Source: Straminergon stramineum | Lineage: Eukaryota; Streptophyta; Bryopsida; Hypnales; Calliergonaceae | Length of the DNA stretch: 64,000 bases | Direction of reading: 5' to 3' | NCBI GenBank assembly: GCA_963920665.1 | Contig: OY987265.1 | Span: forward strand, 42,413,001-42,477,000 | In this document: one piece after another, positions 36,916 to 49,000 of the stretch | Layout of the letters: every line of letters starts with the position of its first letter | Position numbering within the stretch: the first letter of the stretch is position 1 | Translations under genes and position numbers: made by a program | The notes under the pieces: generated by a model | The model's input: the letters and a program-made list of their open reading frames with translations, nothing else | Database searches by the model: none | Told to the model about the DNA's origin: nothing

Positions 36916-37068
36916 GACCCACCAGGCAGCCAGCTGGAGCTTCCAGTGGCGGACCCCCTCCGACGACGAGCTCCTCCAGATGCACCCCAACTTGGGGATG
37001 ACTCCATCCAAGCGCTGCTTTGGAGTTTGGAGGATTCATGGTTCAACATCGACCTCGCCATGCCGTGA
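36916..37068 (+). CDS. Probable terminal exon (exon 6) of copy C
   Basis: After gccgctgcag the frame runs 50 codons to TGA (DPPGSQLELPVADP..., then DDSIQALLWSLEDSWFNIDL). The end is acidic and rich in Trp, Leu and Phe, like an activation segment. In DNA this exon is closer to the decayed distal copies at 8132 and 25377 than to the proximal exons of A and B, including the 200 bases downstream. Linkage to upstream exons is unresolved. Confidence 0.45.
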   Translation, partial: DPPGSQLELPVADPLRRRAPPDAPQLGDDSIQALLWSLEDSWFNIDLAMP

Positions 37069-37269
37069 GAGAAGTGCGGTTGCCCGGTTCTCTTGCGTGC
37101 AACTGGTTCTTCAAATTCTGTGTGCCACAAAAGAAAAAATGGAAGAAAGACGGTCTGCTGGGAAGAAGATGGTTCCAGTGGGTTGCTGCTCGGACGGAGG
37201 GATCCTTTCTGCTCCGACAAATCGAGAGAGTTTCTTGGCAGGCTAGGATGATAAGGAGGTATTAAGTTA

Positions 37270-39927
37270 CAGCGTGAACTACAAGTAGTTATTTACACAT
37301 ACTTTGACTGGAGTGTTGCTATTGAACCTTTTAGCGAGCACAAGCTGATTTCGCACCGATTTCACGACGAAGTTATGGTGCTCGCATACTTCGTTCACCT
37401 TATACTTTGGGAGACATTAATTTGCTCAAAGACTAAGAACTCCGTTTAAAATAATATACTCCGTATATCTTTCTGTATTGCTGTATCTCTTGTGGTTCAT
37501 TTTTCAGAGATGAAATCGCATGTCTTCTATATGATTGTCTCGTAAATTTCATTTCTTTTTTGTACAAACATGAAATTGCCAAAATTTTCTTAAGGAAAAA
37601 GTGATGGAAATTTGAAACAAATATAGAATTAGATCACGAAATTTGAAAAGTTCTCCACGGGGGATATGATACTAGTAGTGTAGAATATCATGGAGTAAAA
37701 AATATTTCTTTTGTCTTTTTGTAATTAGAAAACTCAATAGGAAACCAAGGTTGTTGGACAAAAGTTCAATTTGCAATAAAATATTGAAGTTGAGCAACTT
37801 CTCAAATTCCCAAGTTGGAATAGAAACCAAATTTCAATAACTATAATTCATTAGTTTAACCTAAATCCAAGAAAAGATCATTTTCATGGTTGAAATTCAC
37901 ATCAAGAGCAAAGAGCTTAAAGTTTCCAAAACAAATAGCATAGGGATCTATGAATTTGGCATTAGAGAAGTAAAAAATGTATCACAATGACAATGAGGCA
38001 ATGAGGGAATATTCAATTTCTTTTACTTAAATTGCATTCAAACAACTTTGTCCAAAAAAATAGATGAAATTTCTTATTTTTCATCTCTAAAATCTTCCAA
38101 AGGACACATAACGTTTGTTCAAGAGTTTATAGTTACTCCCCCCCAAAACAAGACCCTAACTAGATACATTCATTTTTCAAAGATGAAATCATGTCTTCTG
38201 TAAGCCATTGAATTTTTAGAATTTTGGAAAAAAAAATTGAAATTATTATGAGTGTTTGAATAAAGAATGAAGAAAATACATTTTAAATATGAAGTATTCT
38301 TAACCACTAATTATTGTAGCATACCTTGACATTTGATGATTTTTAAAGCTTCATTATAAAGCATTGCATGAAGGATATATTTAATATAATTTTTTGAATA
38401 AAAATTTTCTATCAATAACCATATGTTACATCTATACAATTAGATGTGCTTATATTAATTATCATCAATAATTTTAAGTAATAAAAATAAATGTTGATTA
38501 ATAATTATTTCAAATTTGGATTATAGATTCAAATTTGACTCTTTTAATGAAGTTTTGTAGGAAGCTTGAATGCAAAAGTCTAACTATAATCATTTTTTCA
38601 AATTTAGTTTTCATTTACACTATAAATTTATTTGTTGTAAATTATTTTATATCTAAAAAGTCATGGATTGCTTCTATTCTAAAACATATTGAATATTTGT
38701 ACAAAATATTTCTTAAGTTCTATTTGGTAAAAATGTTGGGCAATAAGAGTATTCTTTACAAAAAATTTGAATGGATGAAATATCAAATTAAAGAGGCTAA
38801 AATCATTCCCCCCCCCCCCCGGACATCATCCTTTTCTAGGACACTTCAGCCTTAAGGGATTAAAAAATATTATATTTTCCTAGGGGGCACACTCTATATT
38901 CATTTTCCATATTGTGTGAAGGCCATTGCAAAGGCCTTTGAATATGTTCATTTCCCATACTACACTTACACATCATAAATATTGGCAACCTAAAAAACTT
39001 GTAGTGATCACTACAATACTCCAATTGCCTTGCATTGCAAAGTGAGTAGCACATGAATCATGCTATCAAATTGGAGAGAGAAAATACTCAAAGAAGAAAA
39101 GAACTATTAGTTTATGTACACAAAAAGAGGGCCATGTACCAAATACAAAGCTATAGTAGCGCCCCAAATGAGGCAAACAAAAAAGCCTAATTGTTGGGGG
39201 GGAGGGGGGAACATTTTTGGTGAACTCAAATGTTTTGTAACATAATGCCAGTTGCAAAATCTTAACCCTTTTATCCGGTAGGAGAGCCCACATCGATTAT
39301 GAATGATTTCAAAATTTTAGTCCAAAAGCTTTAGGAAATGGACAAAGTACATCCTAGTATATTAAATAAATAAATTTTGCTTAATTATTCTTCAACAATA
39401 TAATTAGTTTTGTGATTTTGTTTTTGTACAAGGTTCTCAATCAATTTGTTTAGGATCTTTAAGGTGTTACATCTAAATCTTTTTTGTAAATTTTGTTTAT
39501 TGTTTCTTGTATTTTTATGTGATTATTTTATTTATCTTAATTTCATTGAATTCATCTTAGATTGAGTTTTTGTAAATTATTTTTAATGATCCAAATGTTA
39601 CTTGGGAGGATAACAACATAATTTGGACAAAACTCTCTATATATTCATCATTCCAAATGTGGACTTCAAACCTAAGGTTTCAGTTGAAAATCAAGAATTG
39701 AATATTTGAAATGGGTTCTAATTTCTTTATACTATTTGTCTTCTTTTTTGACTTCAATTACTCCTAGACTACCTCCAAATTTTAACTTGTGAGGATGGGC
39801 ACATAATCACAAAGTTGACCTTTAAAATCCTTCATTTTGTGTTTTCACATTTGGGGACAAATGAAAATGAAATTGAAAGTGAGTGAAAATTTTATACTTA
39901 TTTTTCAAATATGCAATTACTTTTCTC
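37270..39927. other. AT-rich downstream DNA of unit 3
   Basis: Patchily similar to 6450-10130 and 13445-14230 of unit 1, with an internal deletion near 39300. Apart from the TTAA element, no gene or RNA is visible. Confidence 0.55.
38300..38863. mobile_element. TTAA element shared by all three units (unit 3 copy)
   Basis: TTAACCACTAATTATTG at the left, cttcagccttaagggattaa at the right; both ends carry point changes. It contains a run of 13 C (38808-38820) followed by GGACA that is absent from the copies in units 1 and 2. Non-coding. Confidence 0.6.
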
Positions 39928-40470
39928 TTAACCCCTCAAGGACCGAATGGCCGTTGAACGTATGTAGCTAATCCCAAGTAGGTGTGTATGAAGTCATTTT
40001 ATACTCCCTAAGTGGGAATGTAATTTTTTTTCTAATCAGGTGCCCGGGTCAAAAGTTATGTTGCCTTAAACTTTTCAAGCAACTCGGGCAACTTCAGGCA
40101 GCATGTACAAAACACCTCTTCTACTTTTGAAATTTGGTAGGCATGTAACTTATATGATACAAGATCCCAATGTCCAAAAAAATAACCATGTATAGTATAA
40201 AAAACTCACTTTAGGAGGAGTTAAAGGTTGTTGGCCTTGTTGGGCAAGGTTTAAAAAAAAAATTCCTAACTTCAAACGTTATAATCTTTCAATACGTATG
40301 GTCAAAGTTTTTGAATTTTTTTCCACACATTCCCGTAGTAATCTAGTACAAATTTTTACGGTTGAATTTTGAAAAAAAACATTTTTTTTTCATTTTTTTC
40401 TCATTACCCTAGAAAGTGGCAGTTTTTCACAATTTCTACCTAAAATGTGCCTCGGTCCTTTAGGGGTTAA
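39928..40470. mobile_element. TTAA-flanked, piggyBac-like element
   Basis: Begins TTAACCCCTCAAGGACCGA and ends tcggtcctttaggggttaa, so the ends pair over 19 bases with one mismatch. Related inside to 52046-52998 and 57988-59871 (ttccacacattc, aaagttatg motifs). 543 bp, non-coding. It marks the right end of unit 3. Confidence 0.85.
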
Positions 40471-43400
40471 AAGTTGTAACATCTAAGATTCTAAGTTTGG
40501 GAAGATTTTAAATTATTGTAAAATTTTGAAGAAAAAGTGAAGAAACTCATATTGAATACAAAATATGCTTAAAATGTCTAAAATACTCTCTATAGATGCA
40601 CATAATAGTATAGAACATCATGGAGTTAACCAAATTTCCATATCATTCTATAATTAGGAAATCATTAGTCTATAATATTAGGTCTAAAGCTCAAACTGCA
40701 ATAAAATATTTGACTTGGAAAATTTGAAAAAAAATTCAAATTGGAATACTAGAAACTACTCTTGTTAAACTTCATGTCATTAGCAAGGACATTAGTTGTG
40801 TCAAATTCAAAAAATAATAATTTCTTGAGCCAAAATTTCATAGGAAAAGTCAGGCAAGGCCATTAGGTGAGATCCATAGGCTTTTCAAGCATTCCAAAAT
40901 TATTTTTGTGAGACATAACTTTATGCCTAATTTTAATCTTTTGATTCCTTTTGTATCATGGAATTGATGAATGTCTAATATTCCAAAGCTTGGATGGTAA
41001 TAAACTTAGCATCAATATTAGAATGACTATTTGGAAACCATTTGGTTGCTTGTTTGAACATGTATCTATTCATTTTGGAAAAAAAGCTTTATAAATTCAA
41101 TACTTGGTTAAAAACTGGATGTTTTAAAACTATTTGCTCTTAAAGCCACCATGCTCTAAAAGCTACCTCTAATGCAAAGATACATTTTACTTTCTTCAAT
41201 GTAGCAGTAGTGCACATTTTAGGAGGGTGTCGCTTTTAGTGGTCATTGCATTTCAACTTCAAAAATTCATGACTAATTTTGCTAAGGTCCAGAAAAGTGA
41301 AACAATTGGGGTTAAATGCCAATTCCATTAATTTTTTCTTCATACGAAAATTTCTAGAAAATAGTTTCAAAGAGTTTAACTTCCCCTAATATGCAATCAG
41401 CTCTTAACCCTTAAACGACGGGCTGGTCACCGTGGCACAAAGTCGGTCTGTGAATAGTAGTGCATTAGAGACTGACCACTGAAAAAGACACTGTTCACAC
41501 CAATGAAAAAACTTGTGAAAGCCCGCATGGCATGTTGCCCTCACATAAATTGCAAAAAGGGCAGCATGGGGTCTATAACTGTCTATGCACATCTCTCACA
41601 ATTTGGGGTACCTGAAATTATGAATGCATTCAATGGCGATAATTTTGGCCTCCCATTATAGAGCACTTCTCTACAGTCACAATGAAAAAAAATTGGATGA
41701 AAAACAACTTTCCTACATCCAACAAATTGATTTTTGTCATTCATCGGACACAAAATGTCCGCATTGACGTTTAAGGGTTAAAAGGTCACTTGAAGAGCAA
41801 ACACTGGTGGTAGATTGTTACTGTGTTTCTATTTGAGAGCTGATTGGGAAATTAGAATCTGCCCTAGACTATTGAGCTAGTAATCATCTCACAATGATCA
41901 TATTACCCTTCAAGTGTAAAGAAATAATTAAAAAAATAAAATGAGAAACAATGTGGTGCCCTGAAGTTTTAGAGATGTTCTAGAAAAGCTTTGTTCATTT
42001 TGATAATCTTTTAATGTATTTTTTAATATATATACAATTTTTTAAATGTTATTTTCATGCTCTTTTTTATGATGTTTTCCAGGAATTGTTCAATAATTTT
42101 CTCCATATTCTTTATAATGGTCTTTTTAATAGTGTTGCAAATGGTCTTTTTGATGTTTGTTTTCAAGCTCTTGTTGATAATCTAATTCATATTTTTTCAA
42201 AAAGTTTTCAACCCTTTGAACCCCTAGACATTCAAATGGAGCTTTCAGGATTTGGGACAGAATTTTATGATGCCAAATTTTATTGTTCATTAATTAAAGT
42301 TTTTTTGTGGATAAGGAGAATGTAAAACTTTGGGAAGAATGTCATTTTTATTGCATTGGTGCATGGTAGAAAAATTTATGTCATCCTATGCCCAGATGCT
42401 CAAGTGTGCAACAACAGACAAACACAAAATTCTTAAACCTAATTTTATTGCCACGTAGGGCGGTCTTCTTAAGGGTCTTGTTGCCAAAATTTGGCTTGCT
42501 ACAATTTGGGCAATTGGACATAAGCCATCTCTTCTTCAATTTTCTAGCTCTATCTTCTACACTTTTTCAACAACCTTGATCTTAGAGAGGCTGGTCCTTG
42601 AGCACTATATGTAATTCTAGACTCTCTAATCACTCTACTATACTACTCAATTCATGGATCCTTCACAAGAGTCAAGGATGGACAATGCTATTGTCCTTTT
42701 GGTAGGAGTAGCTTTTGATTTGCCCCCACTTACTCTCTATACAACAAGATGGCCTAAAACTATAAGTCTTATTTGCAACATAAAGAGTTGAAATTCTTTA
42801 TCAAATTGGTATTGGCTTTGTATTGGTTACCTAAAATTGAGTCTTAGCTAGTGGGTGATTGCAAGAAACACTTGTCCTATTTTTTGTCCCCTTGCCCTCA
42901 GACATGTGGTTTTTTAGTCATAACTTTTGCATCGTAAATCTATTTGTCTTGAAATTTGGAATGAAGGTACACATAAAAGTTTCACATATTTCCTAATTTT
43001 ATTTTATTTTTTAAAATTACTTTATTATTTTTAAGGTGCCCCCAATTGGGTGTCTACCTTGGCCATTTTGGGGGGGTTTGGTTGAAAGTTGTACCCAAAA
43101 ATGTGAATTGGAAACCACAAATTGGAGAAGTTAGAGGTGTACTTGCATTCCAATGACAAACAAAGAGTTTTTTGCAAAAAACCTTTGCATGAGGTATCTA
43201 CATGGGGACAAAGTGACCATTGTTCGTACACATTTTTCGGGTAGGAGAAAATTTTCCTTGAAGAATTTTTTGGTGCAATGTGAGAGCAGACTTGTCTACA
43301 ATAATGTCTTTTTTTTATGGGAATTTTTTGAATTTTTTTTGAATTATTAAAAATGAAAAGGTCCATAGACCCCTATTTTGTTATTTTTTTCTCCCAATGG

Positions 43401-46018
43401 CTTCTATAGTACTCCATAGTAGTCTATATTACTGTATAGTACTGAATCAACGGTTTAGATCTGTAGGCACTTGAAATCGACAATTGAGATTCACGGGTGC
43501 AAGTTGACGCGCAAAATTGATAGTAGTCCGTGGTACTACAAGTCCTATGGCTAGAAATCATGTTTTTGAGCCAAAAACGTGAAGTGTTTTTTACAATCAC
43601 CCTAGCACATTTTTAGTCTATTGACTTTTCTTCAAGTATAAATTTCCCCCCTTCAAATTGACCTCCAGTTGTGCTACTATTGTAGCTACAGATGCACCAA
43701 GTGATGAGTAGCCTCAATCACAACTACATTGTAGGAAGAGGCAATGAGTCTACAACTTCTTCACCCTAAAACCCTAATTCTTTGTCATCAAAATAAATCT
43801 CTCATTGAGAGCCCTCTCATCCCTTCCATGTAGCAATCCCAAAACTAGCTAAATTTCGCTCAATTGCTACTTAATTCTTCATGCCTTAGTGTTAAATTCA
43901 AAGAAATCTTCCAAAAATGAACATTTGGCTAATTTCCTTGAACCTGTTCTAGGATCATTACTTCCATGTCCACTCTAGATATTTTCTTTGCATGGTCTAT
44001 ACTCACTCCATGCACCCTCTTTACTCATAGATATGCATAATCACCCAATGCAATGTTGTTGAAGCCATGCTATTTGTCACCCTCAACTTCTAGGCAATTT
44101 AAATTTCCATCACTATGAATGCTCTTGCAACGGTTTACCGTGTGACTTCATTTGGCCATTACAAAACAAAATGAGTCCAACACCCAAGCTATCACTAATT
44201 GAACAGGGTCTCAACAAAAAGAATCCAAAAATCCAAGCTCAATCAACAAGATAGTGGAGACAACAAGTAGGTATTTGGAAGCACATTTTGTAGAAAATGC
44301 TTTGTTTTGTCAAATGGTGGACTTTGTAGAGGGGTTCTAAAATGAGACTGGCCATTCATTAGCCTAGGCTGGAAGCTCTTCTTGTGAAATGGTGGAGATG
44401 CTCTCATGAGGTATATTCACATCTAATTGCCACAAATTGGAACTAAATATAGTTACCATAAAATAATAAGATTTGTTTCTATTGAGTTGAATTAGTAAAT
44501 GAAATAAGATTCCAATTCAATTTTCAATGCATTATTTGGACAATATAAGAATGAGTTATAAATTTTCTAAGTACCAGTGATAAATATACAATAAATTGCC
44601 TCAAGGTCCCAAGGAATACACCTAATAAAAGGAATCAAGTGCAAAGGCATCCTCATGATCAATGCACAACTTCAATGTACTCCTCAAAAAATTGCTCACT
44701 TCTCACAAGTTTATAATTAGAACTTGAAATTTTGATCATTGAAAGCACATCAAAAAGAAATTTGAATAGTCACAAAAAATTCAAATTTAGACATTTGAAA
44801 ATTTAAATAAAGCTTTTCAAAAGCTAGTTGGAAGATAAATTATAGAGATCTTCGGAAATCATGCTTATCAAGGCAAATTTCGTAGAATTTTGGAGTTACC
44901 TTTAGCTATCCTTAGTTTTGACAAAATTGAGATTTTCTTCATTCTTATATTTGATACATTCTAACCATGTGTCTTAATCAATAAACATTATAATGTTCAA
45001 AAGAGATATTAAGATATTCTAGAGGTTATAATGACATTATCAGAAGGTAGATAAATATGTAGCTTTGTATTAGAAAAGTTAAAATTCTTTGAAGATGTTG
45101 TAAAGTGTAAATTTGTGATGTTGCTTACAACTAGAATCAATTGTTTACATCAATGTTGTTTGTTACATCAATAAGCCAAATAGCCAATAAGGTGAAAACA
45201 CCCAAGAATGTCTGTAGACCCATTGCTCATAAATAGACTTTTTCTAAAAGTGTCCCTCAAAGTACAATTAAAAATTTTCCATATTCAATTGTAATTATTA
45301 ACTATTGATTTTTTAAAGTTTAGTCTTTTGACCAACCTAGGTGAAGATTTTAGTGGTCTAGGGAGCTTTCACTTTGAAACTTGTAGTAATTAAATGTCTT
45401 ATCCAAAACAATTATTTTATTTAAAAAAATTCTATGATTTAAAATTGCTAATACTCTTGAAATGTTTTTTCTTGAAAAGGTGCCTCCAACTATGTTTAAT
45501 TACTTCTTTGGATGATTTAGGAGTTTTCACCTTAGTACTTGCAGATTTCCAAAGATGTAAAGCAAAAGCTTCACACTCAAAAATAAAACATACAAAATTA
45601 CTATCAATCTATGTATCAATCTCCACCAATTTAGGTGTTTATGAGGATTTGATCCAAAACGAGCATAGGGGGCCAATTTTGCCATGGGGGGAGGGCGATT
45701 TTACCATGGGAACAACGGGGAATGGCTCTTAACACTAGTGAATGCACTTTGCGAGGCACATTTTCTAGTACTTAATTCCCTTAAGATATCTAAATCCTTT
45801 CCTTATAATGGCTGTACCAATTTCTTATAAAAAAAATAGTAGAATTCATAATCTTTCATGGATTTTGCTAATATATCAAGCCTCATTCATATTTTGTTGA
45901 CTTCATAATTCATCATGCTCGCCTCTTAACATAATGAAAGCACAAAATTCTTTTCCACATGCTGCCCTATCTGAATAACTATATTTGTCATATCTCTAAT
46001 AACTCAATCTCATCGCAT
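40471..46018. other. AT-rich DNA without a recognisable gene
   Basis: 40590-40760 resembles 37640-37850 (tagaacatcatggagtta, gcaataaaatatttga). 41150-41390 is an inverted relative of 59930-60180. A + strand frame at 42014-42325 is Phe- and Leu-rich and unassigned. A - strand frame at 43031-43366 is also unassigned. From 43380 to 43445 there are repeated tagtact/tagtagt motifs. The rest shows only short frames. Confidence 0.5.
41404..41781. mobile_element. TTAA-flanked MITE of the CGACG/CGCCG subfamily
   Basis: Begins TTAACCCTTAAACGACGGGC and ends tgacgtttaagggttaa. The inside of the left end (ctggtcaccgtgg) matches the elements at 52995-54418 and 57702-57930, and the right end (gtcattcatcggacacaaaa) matches the left end of the 52995 element in inverse orientation. 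378 bp, non-coding. Confidence 0.85.
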
Positions 46019-49000
46019 TTACCTTACAAATCTAAGGTTTGGATATGGTCGTGATGTGAACTGGAGTTGTTGAATGCCTTGTCTACAAGTACGTTTCAGC
46101 CAAGCTGATGTGGATTCAGTAATCATCTTGCGTAGCATTGGAATACAATCTTGTAGCTTTGCCCTCGCTCCAGGGTGGTGGGCAGTATTTATCATCAACT
46201 TCACAAGGCCAGAAAAATAAAGGAATCATTTCAGGGAGAATTTGATTAGTAGACATTTCATACATACTAGATTCAAAAGAAAAATTGTATAACTTGCATA
46301 ATAGAATGAGGTCAGGAACATCAAATATACCTGCAAAATATAGAGACATATGACATCATCAGTTAGATCCAACATGGGTTTTATATATGGAACTCCTTCT
46401 GCAAAAAAGATTCGGAATTTTCCCTCTACAGCAATGGTGATACTGCAGATTTATCATAATCATACTTCCATCAGTTACTTAAATTTGTCCTTCAGGTATC
46501 TACCTTGAAATGACCATGAAACCATTGTAATAACATGACCTAATTTTGATGAAACATGATTGTAATGCAATCCTATATATGAAAATTGTAACCTTAGGAT
46601 CTTATAACGAATAGTGTACTAGTCAATTAAGAACAAACTAGGGGTGATTAGGTCACATACTCTGAAGGATCATAAAAGTTGACTACATGTCAAATTGGTA
46701 GAGAGCATCAATAAAATTCTTTGAAAGTGAATTTCTTTTTGAAGTGTTTCCAAACAACTATTTTTTTTAAAAGTAAATAATTTGAAATTGAAATTAAGAA
46801 AGTGCTAATAAAGCACTAAAAAAGAAGCATTTGTTTAGGAGATATGGGCTTTGCAAGCAAGTCATGGCAAATGACAAATGGCAAAATGGCTACTACTATA
46901 AGAGTGACTATTGTTTGTTATTGTAAAGACAAAATATTTATTTATTTAGATGAAATTTTTTGTCAAGATAACATGACATTTTCTAAGAATTTCATTACTA
47001 TTTAGAAAATACTCTCAAAATAATTAATTTTATGTAAAAGTGTTAAAAATATATTGACAATGTATATAATTTGTTGTCACAAGGTCACAATTTGGGTTTT
47101 CCAAAATTTCACCCTAAGGGTTGTAAGATTTTGTATAATTTCAAGTTTCCTATTCTATAACTATTTGTTGATGAACAAGGATCACTAGTAGGGTGCTCTT
47201 CTCAAATTGTTGCTATATAATTAATGCCTTGTATTTCTTTTTTTGTAAGAAAATATAGCTTCTTTTGACAATATATATAATTATTTAGGATTAATGCATG
47301 TTTTTTAAAGTCCAAATTAGAATTATCTTATACAAAAATTGTATCTATAACAAAATTTATTGAAAAAATTCTTTTCTTACCTTAATTATAGATCTGATGA
47401 AGTATTGTTTCATATAAATTTAAGCAAAAATGATTTTATTGTTCAAAAATTTCAAGAAAGAATTCATTATGTCAATATGAAGAACACAATATATTCATTA
47501 TCCTAGATTTTGATGGAGAAAAGATTATAATTGCATATTATTAATTTATTTTGTAGATTCTACAAGAATTACTTGGAATTAAAACCAAACACAACATAAC
47601 ATTCAATAGCCTTTATGGCCATTGCCTTTCCTTCATGCACCTTGCTCATCACATTGAGCCTCCACCTGTCCACTTAGCTATTAATGCAATACTATTGGGT
47701 GTGGAATATTCCACACCATCTACTATAGAGCCAAGGTTATGACAATGCATACTTCTTAAATGTTATGAAAGACCATTTCAATCCAATAGGAACTTCTAAT
47801 TTTGGAAGTTGGATTCTTAAAAAACTTTGTTTGATCAAATTTAGACATTTGTACATCTATAGATCTTGAAGTGGCCTGATTTGGAGCTAATTATTGTACA
47901 AGACCAATTAGTAAAGAGGAACTAGCTAGTCTGCTTGAGAAATGGAATTCGGATTACCTCATAAGCGCAGCCAGACCAAAGATTTGAATTCGGGGTTCAA
48001 TGTGATGCAAGTAGGGTAGAATCTTCTCAATCGCACCTTGCTTTATAGCTTGGTCCTTCCCCTTGATGTGGAAGCTGCGTTCATCAGAAATACTCTGACA
48101 AATGAGATTATTGACTTCACAAATTTATGTCATCAACTTGTTTTTAGTGGAGCAATTCTGCATTTAACGTGAAGGCATAATCACGAGGGTGAATATTGAT
48201 GATGGAGTAGTCTGTTCCTAATATTTGACATTCCTACACATTTTGTATTGCCAATAGCAAATACCATTTATTTTTTGGGTATAAGGATTAATTGCAACAT
48301 ACACACCAGATAAGACAAAGAAATCTTGTAGCAGCTTCCTTCAAATCCAAAAATAGGGAATTCATCAGACGCAGAGCAATGGGAACTGCATCAACCTATA
48401 CAAACATTCGTCAGGATTGCAAAATTTTGCTTGCGTTTCATATGTAGAAAATTAAATATACTGAAGCGGATGACGCATTATTTAACCATCTTGACACGTC
48501 TCAGAAAGAAAAGTCACATTTAGAAGTTTCTCCATTGCCTCTTCGCAATAGTTCAAACCAATCACACATTTCGACAGAACATCCAATGCCGCAATGGTGT
48601 TTAAGCGGTCTGCCTCTTGGTTAATAAGCCCCAAGATAAATTGCAAGGTCGAACCTTTGTTGACAAGCACATCTCGTGCTGTTGAAACACATTGCCCAGA
48701 ATTATTTAGAATTGCAGTCAAATTTGGAACAAGGAAGAGAAGAAAGCGATATGCATTATACGTATACAGTGATAGTGCTATTGCTTTGGTGACAACTGAT
48801 TGATAGGGTAACCAGTATCTACTCTTTCCAACTGTGAACTTTGAATTCCAAAAACTCATTGTAAATAACTACACTAAATAGTGAAATTAGGTTGCCCCAC
48901 ACTATATAAATACTTAATATTAAATTACAAGATTGCACTACTTTTGAATTAGGTGTTGTTGTCATTGGAACTCATGAACCTTCATGTGTACAAATGGAAA

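Larger units (their letters stand above)
30985..39927 (+). repeat. Tandem unit 3 (copy C of the trihelix-like gene)
   Basis: It aligns with unit 2 from the upstream block through the gene. It is shorter downstream: a jump near 39300 joins sequence matching 10.1 kb of unit 1 to sequence matching 13.4-14.2 kb. It stops at a TTAA element at 39928. A patch at 40590-40760 again resembles 37640-37850, which suggests a further truncated piece of the array to the right. Confidence 0.85.

Noticed and set aside
36824..37246. 140-codon frame over the terminal exon of copy C
   Set aside because: It is in a different frame from the terminal exon frame shared by copies A, B and C and is not kept open in copy A.
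42014..42325. 103-codon Phe/Leu-rich frame as a membrane protein gene
   Set aside because: The composition reflects T-rich DNA, no splice or start context is visible and no motif is recognisable.
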